Source of the DNA: Palsa-343 sp036269135
GTDB taxonomy: Bacteria > Acidobacteriota > Terriglobia > Terriglobales > Acidobacteriaceae
Direction: 5' to 3'
NCBI GenBank assembly: GCA_036269135.1
Contig: DATASQ010000053.1
Span: forward strand, 136,577-200,576
DNA length: 64,000 nt
Below, in pieces: positions 8,049 to 16,671 of this stretch (its first letter is position 1; the number at the start of each line of letters is the position of its first letter). Under the pieces are notes generated by a model that was not told the DNA's origin, did not search any database, and saw only the letters and a list, made by a program, of their open reading frames with translations. A program made the position numbers and the translations under genes.

Positions 8049-9824
8049 TTACTGCACCTTCCCGATATATACGCCGTACGGTCCCAGCGCCACTGAATGC
8101 AGCGATTCCGGATCCGCGCCCCCCGGCGTCTTCAGCAGCGTCGTCGCGTGCGTTCCCTGCACGCCCTGGCCCGACAAATCCAGGCTCACCGTCTGCGGCT
8201 GCGTCGTAAAGTTGCAGGCCACCACCACCACCTCGCCGTCCGGCCCCTTGCGCATCCACGAGAGCACATGCGGATCGTTCGGATTCAGCATGACCTCGTC
8301 TCCCTCGTGCAGCGCTGCGTCGCTCCCTTTCAGGGCGATGAGCTGCTGATACCAGTGCAGCAGGGAGTCCGGCTCCTTCTCTTCCACGGCCACATTCACG
8401 GTCGTATAGCTGGGCGGAATCGGCAGCCAGGTCTTCGCCGCCGTTGAGAAGCCCGCATCCTTGCCCGCGTCCCACTGCATCGGGGTGCGCTCGCCATCGC
8501 GGCCTTTCTCTTTCGGCCATCCGCGAATGCCGATGGGATCCTTCACTTCCGCCTTGGTCTTCGGCGGTGTGGTCACCATCCCGATCGCGTCGCCGTAGTA
8601 CATCATCGCCGTATCGCGCGAGGCAAACAGCAGGGTGGCGAGCACGCGCCCCACATCTTCTTTGTGATCGTCGGTGATGTAGCGGTCCCACCGCGGATTG
8701 TCGTGGTTGTCGAAGACGAACAGCGGCATCTTGCCGCCGATTTCCGTCTCCGCCTCGTTGATGCGCGCGCGGAAGCGGTTCACATCCAGGCTGGGATGAG
8801 CCGTCGGCGGAAAACCGACCTGCATGTCCATCGGCAGATCCAGCTCATCGTTGTTCGCCCCATACCACTTGTCCAGATCCTTAATCGAGCGCAGATAAGT
8901 TTCTCCGATCAGGATCACCTTGCGCCCCTTCGTCTCGTTCGTGACCTGGCGCAGCTGCCGGATCACATCGTGCACTTCCGGCAAATCGTCGGTGAAGTTC
9001 GTTTTCACCTCTTTGTCGCCGAAAGCGTTGATCTCCGGCTTGCCGTCCGGCCCCGGAATGTACTCCTCATTGCGGAACTGCGGATCCTCAAACAGCGACG
9101 TGATCGCATCGAGGCGAAAGCCCACCACGCCTTTGTTGATCCAGAAGCGCACCACGTCGTACATGGCCTTGCGCACCTGCGGATTGTTCCAGTTCAGATC
9201 CGGCTGCTGCACGTAGAAGCGGTGATAGTAATACTGCTGCCGTGCCGGGTCCCATTGCCATGCCGAGCCTCCGAAGACCGACAGCCAGTTATTCGGCGGC
9301 TCCCGCTTGCCGTTCACCATCTTCGCGTCGTGCCACATGTACCAGTCGGCTTTGGGATTCGTGCGCGACTTTGCCGATTCTTCAAACCAGGGGTCCTTGT
9401 CCGACGTGTGGTTCAGCACCAGGTCCATGATGATGCCGATGTGCCGCTGGCGCGCCTCCCGCACCAGCCGTTCGAAATCCGCCATGGTGCCGTACTGCGA
9501 ATCGATGGCCTCGTAGTTGGAAATGTCGTAGCCGAAATCCACCTGCGGCGACGGATAGATCGGCGTCAGCCAGATCGCGTCTATGCCCATCTTCTGCAGG
9601 TAATCGAGCCGCGAGGTGATGCCGTTCAGGTCGCCGATGCCGTCGCCGTTCGAGTCCTGGAAGCTGCGGGGATAAATCTCATAGATCACCGCGTTCTTGT
9701 ACCAGTTGGGATTGTCGAAAGCCGACGGGCGGACGGCCTGCTGGGCCACCAGCGGCGAGGCCATAATGGCGTTGAGAAACAGGGCGACGGCCAGACAGGC
9801 CAGAGCGCGGGCCACTGCTTTCAT
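8049..9824 (-). CDS. Secreted GH13 alpha-glucosidase/oligo-1,6-glucosidase-like
   Basis: 591-residue glycoside hydrolase family 13 enzyme with a signal peptide (cleavage likely after PLVAQ near residue 28), so periplasmic or secreted. The four GH13 blocks are in order: DLVLNHTSD (134-142), GFRLDAI with nucleophile Asp239, ILIGETYL with acid/base Glu308, and FDNHDNPR with Asp375. The N-terminal VIYEIYPRSFQDSNGDGIGD block places it with exo-acting alpha-glucosidases and oligo-1,6-glucosidases rather than endo-amylases. The C-terminal beta-domain is present. It probably releases glucose from short alpha-glucans outside the cytoplasm. The gene ends three bases from the DUF5522-type gene, tail to tail, and is divergent from moaC. 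Confidence 0.93.
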   Translation of the reverse strand: MKAVARALACLAVALFLNAIMASPLVAQQAVRPSAFDNPNWYKNAVIYEIYPRSFQDSNGDGIGDLNGITSRLDYLQKMGIDAIWLTPIYPSPQVDFGYDISNYEAIDSQYGTMADFERLVREARQRHIGIIMDLVLNHTSDKDPWFEESAKSRTNPKADWYMWHDAKMVNGKREPPNNWLSVFGGSAWQWDPARQQYYYHRFYVQQPDLNWNNPQVRKAMYDVVRFWINKGVVGFRLDAITSLFEDPQFRNEEYIPGPDGKPEINAFGDKEVKTNFTDDLPEVHDVIRQLRQVTNETKGRKVILIGETYLRSIKDLDKWYGANNDELDLPMDMQVGFPPTAHPSLDVNRFRARINEAETEIGGKMPLFVFDNHDNPRWDRYITDDHKEDVGRVLATLLFASRDTAMMYYGDAIGMVTTPPKTKAEVKDPIGIRGWPKEKGRDGERTPMQWDAGKDAGFSTAAKTWLPIPPSYTTVNVAVEEKEPDSLLHWYQQLIALKGSDAALHEGDEVMLNPNDPHVLSWMRKGPDGEVVVVACNFTTQPQTVSLDLSGQGVQGTHATTLLKTPGGADPESLHSVALGPYGVYIGKVQ

Positions 9825-9960
9825 ATTTGTTGTTCACTCCCAATGAAGTTGGACTGCGGTTAGACCGCTCTGGACAGGCGGTTTCTGAACCAGCCAACGA
9901 AGGTACCACAACCCGGCCCACCCACGCGGGCCGACCCCCGGACGCGATACTCTGTTGCCC

Positions 9961-10428
9961 ATGAGCAAGCTCTCGCACTTCGACGAGGCGGGCGCCGCGC
10001 GCATGGTGGACGTGAGCGGTAAACCCGCGACCCGCCGTGAAGCGGAAGCCTCGGCCTTCGTCGCCCTCTCAGCCGAAGCTCTCGCCGCCCTGCCCCACAA
10101 TCCCAAGGGCAATCCGCTGGAAGTGGCCCGCATCGCCGGGATTCAGGCGGCCAAACGCACTGCGGAGCTCATCCCCATGTGCCATCCGCTGCCCCTCAGC
10201 CTGGTCGACGTCCGCATGGACATCGTCTCCGGCGGCATCGCCATCCGCGCCGTCGCCGCCACCACCGCGCCCACCGGCGTGGAGATGGAAGCCATGACCG
10301 CTGCCTCCGTCGCCGCCCTCACCGTCTACGACATGTGTAAAGCCGTCGACAAAGGCATCACCATTCGCGAGGTGCGCCTCGAGCGCAAAACCGGCGGCAA
10401 GAGCGGCGACTACACGCGGCCCTCCTGA
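9961..10428 (+). CDS. moaC: Cyclic pyranopterin monophosphate synthase
   Basis: 155-residue MoaC, which with MoaA converts GTP via 3',8-cyclo-dihydro-GTP to cyclic pyranopterin monophosphate, the first intermediate of molybdenum cofactor synthesis. Diagnostic blocks are HFDEAGAARMVDVSGK at the N-terminus, GNPLEVARIAGIQAAKRT, ELIPMCHPLPLS, TGVEMEAMTA and YDMCKAVDKG with the catalytic Lys and Asp. The ATG at 9961 gives the usual length; an in-frame TTG two codons earlier is possible. No other mo-cofactor gene is visible in the window, so it is isolated here. Confidence 0.97.
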   Translation: MSKLSHFDEAGAARMVDVSGKPATRREAEASAFVALSAEALAALPHNPKGNPLEVARIAGIQAAKRTAELIPMCHPLPLSLVDVRMDIVSGGIAIRAVAATTAPTGVEMEAMTAASVAALTVYDMCKAVDKGITIREVRLERKTGGKSGDYTRPS

Positions 10429-10447
10429 GAGCCGCTGCAACGCGCAA

Positions 10448-11158
10448 TCACGAAGCGGCCGGCAGGCGCGCCGTATCCAGTGTCAGCGGGGTTGTCAGAG
10501 TCATCTGAAACTGCCATCCCCCATCGAATAGCACGTAATTCCCGCTTCCTCGACGGCGCATCGTCAGCACCGACACCACAACGATGGCCGCCATCCCGCC
10601 CATGACACCACCAATGACCGCGGCTTTCGACGGTCCTTCCTGCGGCAGCGGAGGCAGAGTCGGGTTCGTTGGATCCGCCTGATCCACCTGCATTCCGCCC
10701 ACCGGCGGCGCACCGCCCCACGCCAGATCGCCCACACGCTGCGGCACGTCTGGCCATTCCATCGCCGCCTGCGTGTTCATCGCATCCAGCGGCACGGAGT
10801 AGCCGTTCGCAAACAGCATCCGCGTGAAGTGGATCTGCACCGAGGGCCCATGCGCCGACACGGCATTCACCATCCCCTCCACATACGTCCCCGCCGGAAT
10901 CGCTACCTGCGCGCCCACCGTCACCGGAAACGCCACCACCGCGCGCACGGTATCGCCGACCTTCGTCGTCTTGCTCTGAATCGCTGTCACCAGCGTGAGC
11001 GGGACCGGTGTGCCCGCCGGAACCACCAGGCTCCCGGTTCCCGCCGCGCTCCCCACTTCACTGGATGCCCCGCTCGGCACGCCTGCCGGCGGCGCGCTCG
11101 CCACTTGTCCGCCCATCAGCGAGGCCACCATCAATGCCACCGTGCACTGCGTAATCAT
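10448..11158 (-). CDS. Exported protein with TrbI/TraB-like beta segment (paralogue 1)
   Basis: 236-residue protein with a short signal peptide at the start (MITQCTVALMVASLMGG). Residues about 45-95 carry a repeated pattern also seen in the next gene: VPAGTPVPLTLVTAI, VGDTVRAVVAFPV, VAIPAGTYVEGMV. This resembles the beta-rich segment of TrbI/VirB10-like and related acidobacterial exported proteins that set a lumen value and test a cost (IPAGT.V.G). A later hydrophobic segment AAVIGGVMGGMAAIVVVSVL (about residue 180) may span a membrane. The ATG at 11158 is supported by GGAGG upstream. Tandem with a related gene at 11198, probably co-transcribed. No function assigned. Confidence 0.72.
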   Translation of the reverse strand: MITQCTVALMVASLMGGQVASAPPAGVPSGASSEVGSAAGTGSLVVPAGTPVPLTLVTAIQSKTTKVGDTVRAVVAFPVTVGAQVAIPAGTYVEGMVNAVSAHGPSVQIHFTRMLFANGYSVPLDAMNTQAAMEWPDVPQRVGDLAWGGAPPVGGMQVDQADPTNPTLPPLPQEGPSKAAVIGGVMGGMAAIVVVSVLTMRRRGSGNYVLFDGGWQFQMTLTTPLTLDTARLPAAS

Positions 11159-11197
11159 CGCTTCCTCCGTTCCTTCAATTCCTGAACTCCGTATCCA

Positions 11198-12112
11198 TTA
11201 CCGGTGCGGCGCCACTGGCGGTGAGGCCTCGATGGGCGCAGCATTCGTCCCCATACCGGGGCGGACCACCGGCACGCTCGACAGCACAATCGGCGGCGGA
11301 GGGCACACGCTTCCCGGCGTCCCCGGCGTGTCCGGCATCCCCGGAATCACCGTGTCCGGCGTTGCCGGCGTGCCCGGAATCACTGTGTCCGGCATCCCCG
11401 GTCCTCCCGGAATTACCGTATCCGGCGTTCCGGGCGATCCAGGGATCACTGTGTCCGGCGTCCCCGGCGATCCTGGACTCCCCGGCATGGGCCGGCAGAG
11501 CGTCGCGCTTTTGAAGCTCCCCGGCACCGAGGCCTGGGTCCGCGGAATCGCCTCCGCCACCTGCTTCGCGTCAAGAACCAGCGGCGCCGCCAATGCCATT
11601 TCGATGGGCGCGCCGTTGTCCAGCAGCAGATCGTTCGCCGCGCTCACCTGGATCGTCACCCGCATTTCGGTCGCATCCGGCGGCAAGGGTGCGCCCGGCG
11701 CGGCCGCGGGCAGAGACACCACAGAGTCATCCGCAAAAATGATCTTCGTGAACAGTACGTCCAGCTCCGCGCGCGCCTGTCTGCGCGAGGGCGGCGTCAC
11801 CGCTTCAATCTGACCCTGCACCCACGTCCCCGCCGGAATCGCGAGGCGCCCGCTCACCTCCACCGGGTAATCCGTCTGCCCATAGAGCGTGTCGCCCGCT
11901 TTCGCCGTCCGCGCCGGAACCGGCCGCACCAGCACGACCTCTATCTTCGTTCCCACCGGCAGCGTTATCGAGCTGGCCGCGTCGGGTGCCTGGGCTGCGC
12001 CAATTTCGGTTCCCGCCGTCTGCGCCCATCCCACCCCCGCGCCGGCTAACAAGAACGCGACCAGCCCCCCGGTCGCTCTCCATCGTCCCTCGTGCCTCAA
12101 TCCCCACCGCAT
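11198..12112 (-). CDS. Exported protein with PDTVIPG repeats (paralogue 2)
   Basis: 304-residue exported protein. The N-terminus (MRWGLRHEGRWRATGG then a hydrophobic stretch ending GVGWAQ) is a signal peptide. The central part has the same plan as the neighbour at 10448: LPVGTKIEVVLVRPV, AGDTLYGQTDYPV, LAIPAGTWVQGQI. The C-terminal third carries four copies of an 11-residue repeat of the form xPGxPDTVIPG (bases about 11320-11490), followed by a Pro-rich tail, giving a collagen-like extended rod. GAGG lies five bases before the ATG at 12112; an in-frame ATG at 12172 is an alternative. An even longer frame upstream only translates a heptanucleotide repeat and was not used. Confidence 0.7.
   Translation of the reverse strand: MRWGLRHEGRWRATGGLVAFLLAGAGVGWAQTAGTEIGAAQAPDAASSITLPVGTKIEVVLVRPVPARTAKAGDTLYGQTDYPVEVSGRLAIPAGTWVQGQIEAVTPPSRRQARAELDVLFTKIIFADDSVVSLPAAAPGAPLPPDATEMRVTIQVSAANDLLLDNGAPIEMALAAPLVLDAKQVAEAIPRTQASVPGSFKSATLCRPMPGSPGSPGTPDTVIPGSPGTPDTVIPGGPGMPDTVIPGTPATPDTVIPGMPDTPGTPGSVCPPPPIVLSSVPVVRPGMGTNAAPIEASPPVAPHR
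11318..11490 (-). repeat. 33-bp in-frame coding repeat (PDTVIPG units)
   Basis: Four near-identical 33-base units inside the gene at 11198-12112 encode xPGTPDTVIPG, xPGTPDTVIPG, xPGMPDTVIPG and xPATPDTVIPG, followed by a degenerate MPDTPGTPG. The bases vary mainly at third positions and in the first two codons of each unit. It is a protein-level repeat, not a CRISPR: there are no unique spacers. Confidence 0.75.
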
Positions 12113-12235
12113 GGCCGCCTCACTTCCCCGCCACCACCGATCAAGACGGATCACCGAGGCGGCTGGTTTCATCGCACGTGCCCCCCAGCTTTCCCGGCCT
12201 GTATCGGCAATCCATAATCCCGGCCCCACCCCGTA

Positions 12236-12298
12236 CCCTGTGCCCTGTGCCCTGTGCCCTGTGCCCTGTGCCCTGTAACCTGTAACCTGTAACCTGCT
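12236..12298. repeat. Heptanucleotide tandem repeat, nine units (CCCTGTG/ACCTGTA)
   Basis: Nine consecutive 7-base units: five CCCTGTG, one CCCTGTA, two ACCTGTA and one ACCTGCT, exactly 63 bases. It occupies the intergenic region between the divergent genes starting at 12112 (minus) and 12350 (plus). The same unit, on the opposite strand (CACAGGG), recurs at 31524-31558. Period seven is not a multiple of three, which argues against a coding role. Confidence 0.9.
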
Positions 12299-12349
12299 CC
12301 CCGCGCTCTGCCCCGCGCACCCTGCCAACTGTAGCCCGCTCTGCACGTC

Positions 12350-13018
12350 ATGACTTCAACAATCGTCACCGCTTTTGACGACACCGCTTCCGATCCGCCC
12401 GTCCGCGGTTTCCTCCATCGCCCCGAGCCCTCCGGCCCCGACTCTGGGACCGGCCTTGTCCTCACCCACGGCGCCGGAGCCAACTGCCAGAGCCCGCTCC
12501 TCGTCGCCCTCGCCGAAGCTTTCTGCAAGTCCGGCTTCACCGTCCTCCGCTGCGACCTGCCCTTCCGCCAGCTTCGTCCTCACGGACCGCCCCACAACAG
12601 CGCCACCCAGGATCAGTCCGGACTCCGCGCCGCCGTGGATGCTCTCCGCCAACTCGGCCTCTCCCGCATCGTCCTCGGTGGCCATTCCTATGGAGGACGC
12701 CAGGCCTCGATGCTTGCCGCCTCTGAACCCGGCCTCGTCGAAGCCCTGCTCCTGCTCTCCTACCCGCTCCATCCGCCGCGCCGCCCCGACCAGCTCCGCA
12801 CCCAGCACTGGCCCCACCTGCAAACTCCGGCCCTCTTCGTCCACGGCGCCCGCGACAGCTTCGGCTCCCTCGACGAAATGACCGCCGCCCTGGCCCTCAT
12901 TCCCGCCCGCATGCAACTCCTTCCCGTCGAGAGCGCCGGCCATGAACTGTTGAACCCGCGCAACCGCGCCGCGCTGCCGCCCCTCATCGTTCAGGCGTTC
13001 CGGACCTTCCTCGAGTAA
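12350..13018 (+). CDS. Alpha/beta hydrolase, dienelactone hydrolase/TEX30-like
   Basis: 222-residue cytoplasmic alpha/beta hydrolase. The oxyanion block is VLTHGAGANCQSP near residue 40, the nucleophile elbow is GGHSYGG (Ser about 108), the acid is in FVHGARDSFGS, and the catalytic His is in ESAGHELL near the C-terminus. The short length and HGAGA block fit the KANSL3/TEX30-like dienelactone-hydrolase-type group, whose bacterial members are mostly uncharacterised. It begins 52 bases after the heptanucleotide repeat and ends 37 bases before trpE, so it may share a transcript with trpE. Confidence 0.85.
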   Translation: MTSTIVTAFDDTASDPPVRGFLHRPEPSGPDSGTGLVLTHGAGANCQSPLLVALAEAFCKSGFTVLRCDLPFRQLRPHGPPHNSATQDQSGLRAAVDALRQLGLSRIVLGGHSYGGRQASMLAASEPGLVEALLLLSYPLHPPRRPDQLRTQHWPHLQTPALFVHGARDSFGSLDEMTAALALIPARMQLLPVESAGHELLNPRNRAALPPLIVQAFRTFLE

Positions 13019-13055
13019 GCTGCGGTTCCCCGCCGCATCCCGTATCCTGAACCCA

Positions 13056-14576
13056 ATGCGGCCGTCCCATCCCGATCGCTCTCACTTCCTGCGCCTCGCT
13101 CGCCACCACACGCTCGTTCCCCTCTACCGCACGCTCACCGCCGACCTCGAAACGCCGGTCTCCGCCTTTCTGCGACTGGCCGCCGCCGAGCCCGAATGCT
13201 TCCTCCTCGAATCCGTAGAGGGCGGCGAACACCTCGGCCGCTATACCTACATCGGCATCCGCCCCAGCCGCCGCATCGTCTCCCACGGCAGCGATATCGA
13301 GATCACCGAGCATGGACGCACCCGCCGCGTCACCGGCGACGTCTTCGTCCTCCTCCGCGAAGCGCTCCAGGGCCACTCCCCCGCGCGCATTCCCGGCCTG
13401 CCGCCCTTCACCGCCGGCGCCGTCGGCTTCCTCACCTACGACGTCGTCCGCCAGATCGAGCGCCTGCCCAACTCCACCCAGGACGACCTCGCCCTCCCCG
13501 ACGCCTGCCTGATGTTCTTCGACGAGGTCCTCGCCTTCGACCACGTCAAGAAGGAAATCCTCCTCATCGTCACCGCCGACCTCCGCCGCCATAAGCCGCA
13601 GGCCGCCTACGCCGACGCCCTCAAGCGCCTCGACCGCCTCGAACGGCGTCTCGCTCAACCACTTCCGAAGCTCACAGCGAAAAAGCCCTCCGGCAAGCTC
13701 CGCCTCACCGCCCGCACGAAGAAGGCGGCCTTCATGAAACGCGTCGAGCAGGCGAAAGAATACATCGCCGCCGGCGACATCTTCCAGGTCGTCGTCTCGC
13801 AGCGTCTCGATCTCGAGCCCGGCGTCGATCCCTTCTCCGTCTACCGCGCCCTGCGCATCGTCAATCCGTCCCCGTACATGTATTTCCTCCGCTTCGGGCG
13901 AAAAAAATCCGGCGCAAAGCCCGCCCGCGGCAAAGTTCCCGAGGAAACCACCCACATCGTCGGCTCTTCGCCCGAACTGCTCGTCCGCGTCGAAGGCCGC
14001 AGGATCGAATACCGCCCCATCGCCGGAACCCGCCCCCGCGGCGCCACTGAAACCGCCGACCTGGCCGCCGAGCAGGAGATGCTCCACGACGAGAAAGAGC
14101 GCGCCGAGCACGTGATGCTCGTCGACCTCGGCCGCAACGACGTGGGCCGGGTCAGCCAATATGGCACCGTCACGGTGACTAATTTAATGCACGTCGAGCG
14201 CTACTCGCACGTCATGCACCTGGTCAGCAACATTGAAGGCAAGCTGAACCCTGAACTCTCTGCCATCGATGCGCTGCGCTCCTGTTTTCCCGCCGGAACC
14301 CTCTCCGGCGCGCCCAAAATTCGCGCCATGGAGATCATCGAGGAGTTGGAGCCAACCCGCCGCGGCATCTACGGCGGCACCGTGCTCTATGCCGACTACT
14401 CCGGCAACCTGACCAGCTGCATCGCCATCCGCACCCTGCTCGTCGAAGGCAAACAGGGATTCATCCAGGCCGGCGCCGGCATCGTCGCCGACTCCATCCC
14501 CGAGAACGAATACGAAGAGAGCCTGAACAAAGCCAGAGCCGTGGTGCGCGCCGTCGAAAGGGCGAGAGAAGGCTAA
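13056..14576 (+). CDS. trpE: Anthranilate synthase component I
   Basis: 506-residue chorismate-binding enzyme that makes anthranilate from chorismate using ammonia from TrpG, the first step of tryptophan synthesis. N-terminal regulatory part has FLLESVEGGEHLGRYTYIG, containing the LLES motif linked to tryptophan feedback. The catalytic core shows AGDIFQVVVSQRL, PSPYMYFLRF, GSSPELLVR, IAGTRPRGAT, DLGRNDVGRV, and the C-terminal QAGAGIVADS. A basic low-complexity insert around residue 285 (KKSGAKPARGK) is unusual but in frame. PabB is a possible alternative; the LLES-type start and full length favour TrpE. TrpG lies 1.5 kb downstream rather than adjacent. Confidence 0.95.
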   Translation: MRPSHPDRSHFLRLARHHTLVPLYRTLTADLETPVSAFLRLAAAEPECFLLESVEGGEHLGRYTYIGIRPSRRIVSHGSDIEITEHGRTRRVTGDVFVLLREALQGHSPARIPGLPPFTAGAVGFLTYDVVRQIERLPNSTQDDLALPDACLMFFDEVLAFDHVKKEILLIVTADLRRHKPQAAYADALKRLDRLERRLAQPLPKLTAKKPSGKLRLTARTKKAAFMKRVEQAKEYIAAGDIFQVVVSQRLDLEPGVDPFSVYRALRIVNPSPYMYFLRFGRKKSGAKPARGKVPEETTHIVGSSPELLVRVEGRRIEYRPIAGTRPRGATETADLAAEQEMLHDEKERAEHVMLVDLGRNDVGRVSQYGTVTVTNLMHVERYSHVMHLVSNIEGKLNPELSAIDALRSCFPAGTLSGAPKIRAMEIIEELEPTRRGIYGGTVLYADYSGNLTSCIAIRTLLVEGKQGFIQAGAGIVADSIPENEYEESLNKARAVVRAVERAREG

Positions 14577-14608
14577 GGCCAAATCCATATTCAGGATCCA
14601 GGAGACCG

Positions 14609-15415
14609 GTGAGTCGACAAAGGAATGAAGAGGCGAGTTGGCCGAGGTTGCTGGCCCTTCTTGCCCTCCAGTTATGGGCGGCGCATGCAGTCGCGTTCTT
14701 CGCTCATGAGTACGCGCATTCGTTTACCGCATGGATCCTGGGCTGGAAAAGCAACCCGCTTGCGCTGAACTACGCCCATCCCACCTTCGTCGTCTTTCTG
14801 ATGCAACTCGGGATCAATCAAAACGTTAACGAGGCGCCGATCTTCGCGAGCGGGCACGGGGCCCAGGCTGCTTCCATCGCGGCCGCCGGCGTAGTACTGG
14901 GAAACGCCCTGATCACCTACCCGCTGAGCCGCCTGGGCTATGCGAATGCCAGACAACGCGGCTCTCGCGGATGGGCCATGTTCGCCTACTGGCTGACGGT
15001 CGCCAGCGTTGGCAACTTCATCGACTACGTTCCGATCAGAACCTTTACCACGGAAGGCGATATGGGATCGGTTCAGCGTGGATTCGGCTGGTCCCCGTGG
15101 ACCCTTATCCTGGTCTTCGGCATTCCAACGCTCGTTGCCCTCATCTATTTCTTCGCGCGCATTCAGCCGAATACTCTCGCGTGGCAGTACCCGGCATCAC
15201 CGTGGGAACGAGCGTTCCTTGCTGCTGTCACCGCCTTTATTATCTTCGGCTTTTATGGTGCCGCAGGATTGCTGGAAGGCGGCCCTACATCGCACAAGCT
15301 GTCCGTTGTGTCGCTCTCCCTTCTGTTTCCGCTAGTGGCTCTCGCAGGCGGAACCATGGCCTGGCTGGGCATTAGCCCATGGCCTTCGCAGCTTCCGCGA
15401 TCCAGGCTGAATTGA
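14609..15415 (+). CDS. Polytopic membrane protein with HExxH motif (possible M50-like)
   Basis: 268-residue membrane protein beginning at GTG 14609, with GGAGA seven bases upstream. The first hydrophobic helix carries FAHEYAHSFTAWILG, an HExxH zinc-binding motif (His33, Glu34, His37). A later helix has VGNFIDYVPIRTF followed by GD (Asn136, Pro142, Asp151), loosely resembling the Asn-Pro-Asp second motif of site-2 protease relatives. Six or seven hydrophobic segments are evident in all. It sits between trpE and trpG, 32 bases after trpE. A membrane metalloprotease is an inference; the N-x-P/D motif is imperfect and the substrate unknown. It may instead be a non-catalytic family member. Confidence 0.6.
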   Translation: MSRQRNEEASWPRLLALLALQLWAAHAVAFFAHEYAHSFTAWILGWKSNPLALNYAHPTFVVFLMQLGINQNVNEAPIFASGHGAQAASIAAAGVVLGNALITYPLSRLGYANARQRGSRGWAMFAYWLTVASVGNFIDYVPIRTFTTEGDMGSVQRGFGWSPWTLILVFGIPTLVALIYFFARIQPNTLAWQYPASPWERAFLAAVTAFIIFGFYGAAGLLEGGPTSHKLSVVSLSLLFPLVALAGGTMAWLGISPWPSQLPRSRLN

Positions 15416-15471
15416 CCCGAACGGAGAACGCAGGCACCCCAAACCGGCTTTGTCTGCGCCCTGCGCCAGCC

Positions 15472-15985
15472 TTATTTCGTGATCCGCTCCGCCGACCCCG
15501 CCACATTCAGAGCACAGTTGCTGTGGCCGATGGCGCTCCAGACCGTCCCATTGTCAAAGGTCACCTGATCCAGCGACACGCGCGTCACCCCATAGGCGAC
15601 CATCTTCTCTGGCAGACGAATCTCGCGCAACTGCTCAGAGGTCTTGTCCGGGGAGTCCGCTCCCGAAAACGTCAGGTGCAGCTCGAACGCGCTCGCGTCC
15701 AGCTGGTATTTATTGGTCTTGCCCGTGAACCCCGCCGTGATGCTGACCGACCGGATCGCCTTCCCGCTCGGGTTCTCGAAGCCCAGCGCCAGGTTCGGCT
15801 CGGTCACCTTTTCTGCGACGGCGGCGGGCATGTAGGTCGCCGGCCAGTCCAGATGCGCCTGAGTCAGCACGACGGGACAGCCCGTTTGGTCGGGCGACGC
15901 CCCCGGCCTGGGCGGACGGCGCGTCCTGCGCGAATCCAGCCGTCGAAACAGCCAGCAGAAGGGCAGCGGAGAGAAGGAGCTTCAT
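15472..15985 (-). pseudogene. Exported protein gene broken by a one-base frameshift
   Basis: The ATG at 15985 (GGAGG eight bases upstream) opens a signal peptide, MKLLLSAALLLAVSTAGFAQ, which soon leaves frame. The rest of the protein (TQAHLDWPATY... FENPSGKAIRSVSITAGF... ALNVAGSAERITK) lies in another frame from about 15900 to 15472. Removing one base from the run of five C (15900-15904; G on the coding strand) joins both halves as AQAGASPDQTGCPVVLTQ, giving about 170 residues with an NTF-free, Ig-like beta-sandwich look. So this is a one-base insertion in a homopolymer: a recent pseudogene, phase-variable gene or sequencing error. Function unknown; the mature part resembles small acidobacterial exported proteins. 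Confidence 0.75.
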
Positions 15986-16104
15986 CCCAGGAACCTCCGA
16001 CGCGACGAGCCAGGCACCGCCCGCGGCGAAAACGCGCAAAACCTCGACCTCCCCGAAAGCCTCCCTAACCTCCGCCTGAGCACCCGGCGCTACACTCAAA
16101 GCAG

Positions 16105-16671
16105 ATGATTTTTGTCCTCGACAACTACGACTCCTTCACCTTCAACCTCGTCCAGTACATGGGCGAGCTGGGCGCCGACGTCGTCGTCCGCCGCAACGAC
16201 GAGCTGACGCCCGAGCAGGTAGAAGCCCTGCATCCCGAGCGCATCGTCCTCTCGCCCGGACCCTGCACGCCCCAGGAGGCGGGCATCTCCATCGACCTCA
16301 TCCGCCACATGGCCGGCAAAGTCCCCATTCTCGGCGTCTGCCTCGGCCACCAGGCCATCGGCGCGGCCTTCGGCGGCAACGTCGTCCGCGCGCCGAAGCT
16401 GATGCACGGCAAAACCAGCCCCGTCGAGCACGATGGCAAAACCATCTTCGCCGGCATCGCCTCGCCCATGACCTGCACCCGTTATCACTCCCTGATCGTC
16501 GAAGAGAAAGGCCTGCCCGCGGATCTCGAAATCTCCGCGCGCACCGCTGACGGGACCATCATGGGGCTGCGTCATCGCCGGATGCCCGTCGAAGGCGTGC
16601 AGTTCCATCCGGAAAGCGTGCTCACCGAGGACGGCAAGACGCTGATCCGGAACTTTCTCCAGTTGCAATGA
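16105..16671 (+). CDS. trpG: Anthranilate synthase glutamine amidotransferase component
   Basis: 188-residue class I glutamine amidotransferase that supplies ammonia to TrpE (or to PabB). The start FVLDNYDSFTFNLVQYMGEL is typical, the oxyanion block is LSPGPCTPQEAG, the nucleophile is GVCLGHQAIG (Cys about 80), and the His-Glu pair is EGVQFHPESVLT. In many bacteria one TrpG/PabA serves both tryptophan and folate synthesis; the sequence does not settle which. Its stop overlaps the next gene by ATGA. It is separated from trpE by the HExxH membrane gene and a frameshifted minus-strand gene. Confidence 0.95.
   Translation: MIFVLDNYDSFTFNLVQYMGELGADVVVRRNDELTPEQVEALHPERIVLSPGPCTPQEAGISIDLIRHMAGKVPILGVCLGHQAIGAAFGGNVVRAPKLMHGKTSPVEHDGKTIFAGIASPMTCTRYHSLIVEEKGLPADLEISARTADGTIMGLRHRRMPVEGVQFHPESVLTEDGKTLIRNFLQLQ

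Noticed and set aside
11318..11490. Direct repeats considered as a CRISPR array
   Set aside because: Units are in frame, contiguous and encode PDTVIPG peptide repeats; no spacers.
12172..12346. N-terminal extension of the 11198-12112 gene through the heptanucleotide repeat
   Set aside because: The added part only translates repeat units and precedes the signal peptide; GAGG supports the later start.
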